From: Brachionus manjavacas
Lineage: Eukaryota > Rotifera > Eurotatoria > Ploima > Brachionidae
Reading direction: 5' to 3'
Assembly: GCA_019054805.1 (NCBI GenBank)
Contig: JAHQIY010000044.1
Coordinates: 1-64,000 of the forward strand
Length of the DNA stretch: 64,000 bases
This document shows, one piece after another, positions 30,001 to 39,369 of the stretch (its first letter is position 1; each line of letters opens with the position of its first letter). A program made the position numbers and the translations under genes. The notes below the pieces were generated by a model. That model saw nothing but the letters and a program-made list of their open reading frames with translations, made no database searches and had not been told where the DNA came from.

Positions 30001-33000
30001 AAGCAAGAGCTAATGACATGTCTGGCAGACCCTTAGTACTTAGTGAAAAAAGTTAAGTATCTTTTTTGGATATGCTTGTATCCATCTATAGATACGCTTG
30101 GTTTGTGGTTCCAAGCTAGTCTAAATAGTTGTCGAGTTCGCAGCCATTAAGTGCTCGGATGAGTGGCGCTGTTTATGATGAACGTCCCATAGTAACTTTG
30201 GCGGCAGATTGTTGAGTCGTAACCATACCGATGCCGGTCCCAAGTCCGGATGAAAAAATGGGAGGGAGACTAATCAGCTCATAAATGACGAGTTTTGTCA
30301 AAAGGTTGAGACAATAGAAAAGAAAAACTTTAATTTGAAAAAAATAGTCTTTTAGACTTACAGAAAAAAAAAGTTTAAGATAATTATTCTTTAGATCAAT
30401 TTTTTTAAAACAAATATTTTTAATCTAGAAAAAATTATTTTCAAAAAAAAATCCAAAACTGCTAACTCTACCAATGGCCGGTCCCAAGTCCGGATGAGAA
30501 AATGAGGAGGGGCGGTGATGATGCAGATGCCTAGCGGCCGGGGCAAGGAGGCTTGCAAGCAAGAGCTAATGACATGTCTGGCAGACCCTTAGTACTTAGT
30601 GAAAAAAGTTAAGTATCTTTTTTGGATATGCTTGTATCCATCTATAGATACGCTTGGTTTGTGGTTCCAAGCTAGTCTAAATAGTTGTCGAGTTCGCAGC
30701 CATTAAGTGCTCGGATGAGTGGCGCTGTTTATGATGAACGTCCCATAGTAACTTTGGCGGCAGATTGTTGAGTCGTAACCATACCGATGCCGGTCCCAAG
30801 TCCGGATGAAAAAATGGGAGGGAGACTAATCAGCTCATAAATGACGAGTTTTGTCAAAAGGTTGAGACAATAGAAAAGAAAAACTTTAATTTGAAAAAAA
30901 TAGTCTTTTAGACTTACAGAAAAAAAAAGTTTAAGATAATTATTCTTTAGATCAATTTATTTAAAACAAATATTTTGAATCTAGAAAAAATTATTTTCAA
31001 AAAAAATCCAAAACTGCTAACTCTACCAATGGCCGGTCCCAAGTCCGGATGAGAAAATGAGGAGGGGCGGTGATGATGCAGATGCCTAGCGGCCGGGGCA
31101 AGGAGGCTTGCAAGCAAGAGCTAATGACATGTCTGGCAGACCCTTAGTACTTAGTGAAAAAAGTTAAGTATCTTTTTTTGGATATGCTTGTATCCATCTA
31201 TAGATACGCTTGGTTTGTGGTTCCAAGCTAGTCTAAATAGTTGTCGAGTTCGCAGCCATTAAGTGCTCGGATGAGTGGCGCTGTTTATGATGAACGTCCC
31301 ATAGTAACTTTGGCGGCAGATTGTTGAGTCGTAACCATACCGATGCCGGTCCCAAGTCCGGATGAAAAAATGGGAGGGAGACTAATCAGCTCATAAATGA
31401 CGAGTTTTGTCAAAAGGTTGAGACAATAGAAAAGAAAAACTTTAATTTGAAAAAAAGAGTCTTTTAGACTTACAGAAAAAAAAGAGTTTAAGATAATTAT
31501 TCTTTAGATCAATTTATTTAAAACAAATATTTTGAATCTAGAAAAAATTATTTTCAAAAAAAAAATCCAAAACTGCTAACTCTACCAATGGCCGGTCCCA
31601 AGTCCGGATGAGAAAATGAGGAGGGGCGGTGATGATGCAGATGCCTAGCGGCCGGGGCAAGGAGGCTTGCAAGCAAGAGCTAATGACATGTCTGGCAGAC
31701 CCTTAGTACTTAGTGAAAAAAGTTAAGTATCTTTTTTGGATATGCTTGTATCCATCTATAGATACGCTTGGTTTGTGGTTCCAAGCTAGTCTAAATAGTT
31801 GTCGAGTTCGCAGCCATTAAGTGCTCGGATGAGTGGCGCTGTTTATGATGAACGTCCCATAGTAACTTTGGCGGCAGATTGTTGAGTCGTAACCATACCG
31901 ATGCCGGTCCCAAGTCCGGATGAAAAAATGGGAGGGAGACTAATCAGCTCATAAATGACGAGTTTTGTCAAAAGGTTGAGACAATAGAAAAGAAAAACTT
32001 TAATTTGAAAAAAGAGTCTTTTAGACTTACAGAAAAAAAAGTTTAAGATAATTATTCTTTAGATCAATTTATTTAAAACAAATATTTTGAATCTAGAAAA
32101 AATTATTTTCAAAAAAAAAAATCCAAAACTGCTAACTCTACCAATGGCCGGTCCCAAGTCCGGATGAGAAAATGAGGAGGGGCGGTGATGATGCAGATGC
32201 CTAGCGGCCGGGGCAAGGAGGCTTGCAAGCAAGAGCTAATGACATGTCTGGCAGACCCTTAGTACTTAGTGAAAAAAGTTAAGTATCTTTTTTTGGATAT
32301 GCTTGTATCCATCTATAGATACGCTTGGTTTGTGGTTCCAAGCTAGTCTAAATAGTTGTCGAGTTCGCAGCCATTAAGTGCTCGGATGAGTGGCGCTGTT
32401 TATGATGAACGTCCCATAGTAACTTTGGCGGCAGATTGTTGAGTCGTAACCATACCGATGCCGGTCCCAAGTCCGGATGAAAAAATGGGAGGGAGACTAA
32501 TCAGCTCATAAATGACGAGTTTTGTCAAAAGGTTGAGACAATAGAAAAGAAAAACTTTAATTTGAAAAAAATAGTCTTTTAGACTTACAGAAAAAAAAGT
32601 TTAAGATAATTATTCTTTAGATCAATTTTTTTAAAACAAATATTTTTAATCTAGAAAAAATTATTTTCAAAAAAAAATCCAAAACTGCTAACTCTACCAA
32701 TGGCCGGTCCCAAGTCCGGATGAGAAAATGAGGAGGGGCGGTGATGATGCAGATGCCTAGCGGCCGGGGCAAGGAGGCTTGCAAGCAAGAGCTAATGACA
32801 TGTCTGGCAGACCCTTAGTACTTAGTGAAAAAAGTTAAGTATCTTTTTTTGGATATGCTTGTATCCATCTATAGATACGCTTGGTTTGTGGTTCCAAGCT
32901 AGTCTAAATAGTTGTCGAGTTCGCAGCCATTAAGTGCTCGGATGAGTGGCGCTGTTTATGATGAACGTCCCATAGTAACTTTGGCGGCAGATTGTTGAGT

Positions 33001-35140
33001 CGTAACCATACCGATGCCGGTCCCAAGTCCGGATGAAAAAATGGGAGGGAGACTAATCAGCTCATAAATGACGAGTTTTGTCAAAAGGTTGAGACAATAG
33101 AAAAGAAAAACTTTAATTTGAAAAAAGAGTCTTTTAGACTTACAGAAAAAAAAAAAGTTTAAGATAATTATTCTTTAGATCAATTTATTTAAAACAAATA
33201 TTTTGAATCTAGAAAAAATTATTTTCAAAAAAAAATCCAAAACTGCTAACTCTACCAATGGCCGGTCCCAAGTCCGGATGAGAAAATGAGGAGGGGCGGT
33301 GATGATGCAGATGCCTAGCGGCCGGGGCAAGGAGGCTTGCAAGCAAGAGCTAATGACATGTCTGGCAGACCCTTAGTACTTAGTGAAAAAGTTAAGTATC
33401 TTTTTTGGATATGCTTGTATCCATCTATAGATACGCTTGGTTTGTGGTTCCAAGCTAGTCTAAATAGTTGTCGAGTTCGCAGCCATTAAGTGCTCGGATG
33501 AGTGGCGCTGTTTATGATGAACGTCCCATAGTAACTTTGGCGGCAGATTGTTGAGTCGTAACCATACCGATGCCGGTCCCAAGTCCGGATGAAAAAATGG
33601 GAGGGAGACTAATCAGCTCATAAATGACGAGTTTTGTCAAAAGGTTGAGACAATAGAAAAGAAAAACTTTAATTTGAAAAAAAGAGTCTTTTAGACTTAC
33701 AGAAAAAAAAAAGTTTAAGATAATTATTCTTTAGATCAATTTATTTAAAACAAATATTTTGAATCTAGAAAAAATTATTTTCAAAAAAAAAATCCAAAAC
33801 TGCTAACTCTACCAATGGCCGGTCCCAAGTCCGGATGAGAAAATGAGGAGGGGCGGTGATGATGCAGATGCCTAGCGGCCGGGGCAAGGAGGCTTGCAAG
33901 CAAGAGCTAATGACATGTCTGGCAGACCCTTAGTACTTAGTGAAAAAAGTTAAGTATCTTTTTTTGGATATGCTTGTATCCATCTATAGATACGCTTGGT
34001 TTGTGGTTCCAAGCTAGTCTAAATAGTTGTCGAGTTCGCAGCCATTAAGTGCTCGGATGAGTGGCGCTGTTTATGATGAACGTCCCATAGTAACTTTGGC
34101 GGCAGATTGTTGAGTCGTAACCATACCGATGCCGGTCCCAAGTCCGGATGAAAAAAAGGGAGGGAGACTAATCAGCTCATAAATGACGAGTTTTGTCAAA
34201 AGGTTGAGACAATAGAAAAGAAAAACTTTAATTTGAAAAAAAGAGTCTTTTAGACTTACAGAAAAAAAAAAGTTTAAGAAAATTATTCTTTAGATCAATT
34301 TATTTAAAACAAATATTATGAATCTAGAAAAAATTATTTTCAAAAAAAAAATCCAAAACTGCTAACTCTACCAATGGCCGGTCCCAAGTCCGGATGAGAA
34401 AATGAGGAGGGGCGGTGATGATGCAGATGCCTAGCGGCCGGGGCAAGGAGGCTTGCAAGCAAGAGCTAATGACATGTCTGGCAGACCCTTAGTACTTAGT
34501 GAAAAAAGTTAAGTATCTTTTTTGGATATGCTTGTATCCATCTATAGATACGCTTGGTTTGTGGTTCCAAGCTAGTCTAAATAGTTGTCGAGTTCGCAGC
34601 CATTAAGTGCTCGGATGAGTGGCGCTGTTTATGATGAACGTCCCATAGTAACTTTGGCGGCAGATTGTTGAGTCGTAACCATACCGATGCCGGTCCCAAG
34701 TCCGGATGAAAAAAAAGGGAGGGAGACTAATCAGCTCATAAATGACGAGTTTTGTCAAAAGGTTGAGACAATAGAAAAGAAAAACTTTAATTTGAAAAAA
34801 AGAGTTTTTTAGACTTACAGAAAAAAAAAAGTTTAAGAAAATTATTCTTTAGATCAATTTATTTAAAACAAATATTTTGAATCTAGAAAAAATTATTTTC
34901 AAAAAAAAAATCCAAAACTGCTAACTCTACCAATGGCCGGTCCCAAGTCCGGATGAGAAAATGAGGAGGGGCGGTGATGATGCAGATGCCTAGCGGCCGG
35001 GGCAAGGAGGCTTGCAAGCAAGAGCTAATGACATGTCTGGCAGACCCTTAGTACTTAGTGAAAAAAGTTAAGTATCTTTTTTTGGATATGCTTGTATCCA
35101 TCTATAGATACGCTTGGTTTGTGGTTCCAAGCTAGTCTAA
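1..35140 (+). repeat. Satellite array, 557-bp unit, 63 complete copies plus a truncated 64th
   Basis: Head-to-tail tandem array. Counting from the GGATATGCTTGTATCC start motif, units begin at 5, 564, 1116, 1671, 2225, 2781 and so on to 34524; the last, at 35084, stops after about 57 bp. That gives 63 complete units averaging 556.8 bp. Units differ mainly in A/T homopolymer length (552-559 bp) and a few point variants, so they are strongly homogenised. Each unit has a mixed-composition half, an A/T-rich middle of about 180 bp, and a second GC-richer block. The GC-rich motif CCGGTCCCAAGTCCGGATGA occurs in both halves (first copy usually followed by AAAAAATGGGAGGG, second by GAAAATGAGGAGGGG). 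Two short hairpins can be drawn near the start (GGATA/TATCC and GCTTGG/CCAAGC). I saw no ORF of 60 or more codons in any frame and no tRNA, 5S or snRNA consensus. The array is open at the left edge. Confidence 0.98.
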
Positions 35141-35232
35141 ACCTTAGTTAGTACTTAGTCTAAACCTTAGTTAGTACTTAGTCTAAACCTTAGTTAGTAC
35201 TTAGTCTATACCTTAGTTAGTACGAGTACTTA
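35133..35232 (+). repeat. 23-bp tandem repeat at the satellite edge
   Basis: About four copies of a 23-bp unit (AGTCTAAACCTTAGTTAGTACTT), the last ones mutated, start inside the truncated satellite unit. The unit looks assembled from two satellite pieces: AGTCTAAA from just after the unit start and CCTTAGTACTTAGT from near the unit end. It appears to be a local expansion formed at the array boundary. Confidence 0.9.
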
Positions 35233-36634
35233 GTTAGAGTCATAACCATAGACCATAGAAAGAAAAAAACTCTATTTTTATGATGAACGTCTCTTTTTCC
35301 CTTATTTAAATGATTAGATAGTTTTCAATGTTTTTTTTTCAGTATTATTCAATATCTGTCATTTGAACTAATCTTTAATTTTTAGAAAATCGCAAAAATA
35401 TTTTAGTCTAAGGAAAATAATTCCATTTTTAGTAGCATGTCATGCTTTAAAAATTTTTGATAATTTCTAAAACTTGTTAGGAAAAAAATTCAAAATATCT
35501 TTTTTGCTTTAACTTTCTCACGGATGATTGAGTATTCTTAAATTTTCTTCTTTTTTTAGCATTTAATTTAAATTTTATTAGACCAGACTGGGTGATTAAT
35601 ATTTAAGTATGCGATAATTTAAGAGAATTGATCATGAATATTTGTTTACTGTTTTAATTGTTTAACTCGTTATGTCTGTGAATATTTTAGTTCAAGTTTT
35701 AAGGTCATTTTATTCAAAAGTTTGCGGAACAAATAAATCAAAGTCTGTCAAATTAAATAAAAGTGCCCAATATTAAACAAACAATTTGAGACTGTCCAGA
35801 AATAAGTTTATCAAATTGTTATCTTTAAAAAGCGCTGTTTTTTCAAACGATTTCAAGTGTACCTTCATATTTACATATTTATCAAATCAATTAAACCCAA
35901 CTAAATAAATAAATAAACATTTTTATCTTTTACCTTTTTAGCGAGACACTCGGCACTGCCCGTTACTTCACACACACTATAAATTTTCTTCTCTTGTCAC
36001 GCCAAGCCAATACTATTCACTTTTCAATCGCCAAAGATGAAAATCCCTGTTTCTCTTTACTCTCACATTAGACACAGTTACGCAGACAAAAATATTGTTC
36101 AAGTCTATTGATAAATATTGGTGTAAAGTATTAGAACAGTTAAATATACTATTGACCGCTCGAGGCTGTGCTAATGCTCACGAGATCACAATCATTAATC
36201 ATTCGATCTTAAGGTATTTATCATCAATTATTGTTAATTAAGCTAAGAACAGCTCTAGGGCATATTTTCTAGATGATCAATTTTTAAGGTCTATAAAAAA
36301 CTGTGGCTTTTTTTTCAATCAAGCAAGTACAAACCCCATTTAGTCGAAAACGAACTAATGCAGTTTGTCTCGAATCCAGTTCTGTACTGGCTATTTTTAG
36401 TCAAAACAAGTCTCACTTTCTAAGTGAAACGTGAATTTCATGATTTATTTGGCGTGAAATTTTGTTGCTATTTAATCAGATTCATTTTCAATCTTAGCCA
36501 TGAAACGAAAAAAGATCTTTAGTCAAGTTATCTCAAATCTAAGAGTAAAATATTGCTTTTTCAGGATTGTTAAGTTAAGTTGTTGATATGTAATGATTGT
36601 TTTTGACTTTTAGAAAGATTTTGATTTTTTTGAT
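35233..36634. other. AT-rich spacer with scrambled satellite scraps at its left end
   Basis: The first 60 bp contain short pieces resembling the satellite in the wrong order: AGAGTCATAACCATAGACC near 35234, and TTTTATGATGAACGTC near 35276. In the satellite the second of these comes before the first. Beyond about 35300 the DNA is AT-rich and I see no gene, RNA or repeat I can support. Confidence 0.6.
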
Positions 36635-36672
36635 TATCTGAGCCGAGCTAAAGTTCCTACAGAATAAAATTG
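36635..36672 (+). repeat. Dispersed AT-rich repeat, fragment (copy A)
   Basis: The core GCCGAGCTAAAGTTCCTACA followed by GAATAAAA matches the consensus shared with copies near 41.4, 42.05, 56.73 and 62.1 kb (TGTACCGAGCTAANGCTCCT, then TCAGAATAAA). Only the core is recognisable here. Confidence 0.6.
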
Positions 36673-36689
36673 CGGATGTATTTAAGTGG

Positions 36690-36697
36690 TGACGTCA
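36690..36697. promoter_or_regulatory. Perfect CRE palindrome TGACGTCA
   Basis: TGACGTCA is the full consensus site for CREB/ATF-type bZIP factors. It lies at the left margin of a region rich in other bZIP and bHLH palindromes, about 2.7 kb upstream of the fzr start codon. That it works as a regulatory site is inference; a single 8-mer can arise by chance. Confidence 0.4.
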
Positions 36698-36779
36698 CAT
36701 TTGTTTGCATTTGATCTTAATAAATGTGCATGCAGACGCATAAAGGCAATACGTGATAAAGAACAAGTATGTTTCTTTG

Positions 36780-37430
36780 CCATGATGTATGAAAGATGGT
36801 CACATGACTCTCATTGACTAGTCATGATTAACATAAGTTCTAAATAGGGCATGATGTATTAACAAGCACTCTAGAATGTCAAAAATTTCCCATCTCATTA
36901 ATTTATTTATTTGAGGGTAACTTCAGGCTACTCAGAATGGATCAAAGTCCTTCTTTCTATCTCACTAAGTTTACTTGCAAATGAATAGAAATTATGGCAG
37001 TCTGCGTTGATGAATGAGAAGTAGTCACGTGATTCCCGCTGGCCAATCATATTAGGTTTAAAACCTAGACAGTATATTACGTAATCACAAGTATTCTAGA
37101 TTTTTATAAGCAAAGCATTACGTAATCAAAAGAAGCATGGTTGTTGTTCTAAATGCATGTGAGGTTGTCACGTGACTACCAATGACCCATATTGATTTCC
37201 TATTTCGTATTCAAAAGCACTTTAGATGTTTATTACGTAATCGTTATAATATCCCTCAGGCTATAATCATATACGTTAGTCAACAGGCTACCATTGATCA
37301 ATCACATTAGACATGAACACTAAGCAAAGAATTATAGCAAGCATTGTTTATGTCTCACAGAGTATTTTACAAGTATTTCTATAAGTAAAGCATTGCGTAA
37401 TCAAAAATGCATTTAGGATGGTCACGTGAC
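36780..37430 (+). repeat. Decayed copies of the 190-bp repeat
   Basis: Divergent versions of the neighbouring 190-bp unit. Recurring elements are a TCACGTGA or TCACATGA palindrome (36800, 37025, 37168, 37422), a CATTGACCAATCACATTAGG-like stretch (near 36812, 37038, 37293), and TTACGTAA or close variants (37077, 37118, 37233, with TTGCGTAA near 37393). Spacing is irregular and similarity patchy, as expected for old copies at the edge of an array whose core is kept uniform. Confidence 0.8.
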
Positions 37431-38647
37431 TTTCATTGACCAATCACATTAGGCATGAACACTAGGCAAAGTATTACGTAATCACAAACACTGTACATGT
37501 GTTTAGGTAATGAGGTCACAACTTCCCCATCTAATTTTGTGTACATATAGAACTAAAGACAAACATAGCATGTTATTACGTAATCTCTCAGTCTATATTC
37601 ATGTAAGTTATTCATGTAGCTTTCATTGACCAATCACATTAGGCATGAACACTAGGCAAAGTATTACGTAATCACAAACACTGTACATGTGTTTAGGTAA
37701 TGAGGTCACAACTTCCCCATCTAATTTTGTGTACATATAGAACTAAAGACAAACATAGCATGTTATTACGTAATCTCTCAGTCTATATTCATGTAAGTTA
37801 TTCATGTAGCTTTCATTGACCAATCACATTAGGCATGAACACTAGGCAAAGTATTACGTAATCACAAACACTGTACATGTGTTTAGGTAATGAGGTCACA
37901 ACTTCCCCATCTAATTTTGTGTACATATAGAACTAAAGACAAACATAGCATGTTATTACGTAATCTCTCAGTCTATATTCATGTAAGTTATTCATGTAGC
38001 TTTCATTGACCAATCACATTAGGCATGAACACTAGGCAAAGTATTACGTAATCACAAACACTGTACATGTGTTTAGGTAATGAGGTCACAACTTCCCCAT
38101 CTAATTTTGTGTACATATAGAACTAAAGACAAACATAGCATGTTATTACGTAATCTCTCAGTCTATATTCATGTAAGTTATTCATGTAGCTTTCATTGAC
38201 CAATCACATTAGGCATGAACACTAGGCAAAGTATTACGTAATCACAAACACTGTACATGTGTTTAGGTAATGAGGTCACAACTTCCCCATCTAATTTTGT
38301 GTACATATAGAACTAAAGACAAACATAGCATGTTATTACGTAATCTCTCAGTCTATATTCATGTAAGTTATTCATGTAGCTTTCATTGACCAATCACATT
38401 AGGCATGAACACTAGGCAAAGTATTACGTAATCACAAACACTGTACATGTGTTTAGGTAATGAGGTCACAACTTCCCCATCTAATTTTGTGTACATATAG
38501 AACTAAAGACAAACATAGCATGTTATTACGTAATCTCTCAGTCTATATTCATGTAAGTTATTCATGTAGCTTTCATTGACCAATCACATTAGGCATGAAC
38601 ACTAGGCAAAGTATTACGTAATCACAAACACTGTACATGTGTTTAGG
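37431..38647 (+). repeat. 190-bp tandem repeat, about 6.4 nearly identical copies
   Basis: Units begin at 37431, 37621, 37811, 38001, 38191, 38381 and 38571, exactly 190 bp apart and reading as identical; the last stops near 38647. Each complete unit holds two TTACGTAA palindromes 102 and 88 bp apart (13 in the array, first at 37474, last at 38614), a GACCAATCAC stretch with a CCAAT core, and GGTCACAAC. TTACGTAA fits the binding consensus of PAR-bZIP/C/EBP-type factors. The array ends about 720 bp before the fzr ATG. A regulatory role is possible but unproven; it may simply be a young minisatellite. Confidence 0.95.
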
Positions 38648-39369
38648 AAATTAGGTCACAGCTCTCATGTGATCAGATGTAAATGCAGACAAATAAGAGT
38701 ATTAGGTAATCATTGCAAGTAAGTGATGATTGAATGCAGGCGGTTGTGTTGATATATGTTGTTTTGTGTTGAGTTGTGAACGAATCGAACTACTAATCAA
38801 GTAACTCAGGAGTGCTGACCTCTATTGGAGAATAGAAAATATCAAAAAAGGTTAAGTTACATAAGTTGTATGGAATTATGTTAGTATGAGTGAAATATGC
38901 TAATTTTCTTTATATGGGCATATTTGTACATATTTGTAATAAGACCAATGGCAAATAGCAATGCGACGAGTCCAGTTCTTTTTTTCCATTTTCTAAATAA
39001 ATTAAAGTTTGTTCAAGACTAAATTGAGAACGCTGCTAGTTTTAATTATAGAATAAGGCATAAATTTGCAAACTATAGCCGTCGAGTTCGAGCTCGACAC
39101 ACATAAGACACACATAAGAGAAAATAATTTATGAAAATTTATGAAAGTTCATAGCTAAATAGTAAAATCAAGAAACAACAACAAAAACAACCACAACAAC
39201 AACAACAAGAACAAAAAACTAGAAATTAGCTAGGCCCTCAATTTTCATCTTTTCTCAGGTCAATTTAAAAAACGATCATTAGCAAGAACTCTTCAAAAAA
39301 TTGTGTACGCTCATTTTTAGATTTCTCACTTACACACACATACACACTAACGCACACAAAGGCCCAGCC
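38648..39369 (+). promoter_or_regulatory. 5' flank of fzr, with a CAA-rich tract and a possible splice acceptor
   Basis: No other gene is visible here. An (AAC)n/(CAA)n tract covers about 39174-39218. A pyrimidine-rich stretch ending in CAG (TCATCTTTTCTCAG, ending near 39258) looks like a splice acceptor, so fzr may have an upstream exon, either 5' UTR or a short coding N-terminus. I found no convincing TATA box. Confidence 0.4.

Noticed and set aside
1-35140. 5S rDNA or other rRNA repeat as identity of the satellite.
   Set aside because: None of the conserved 5S blocks or internal promoter boxes is present; the GAGTTCGCAGCC stretch is only a weak B-box resemblance, with no matching A box.
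37431-38647. CRISPR-like array.
   Set aside because: Units are 190 bp and identical with no variable spacers, in a eukaryotic context; it is a plain tandem repeat.
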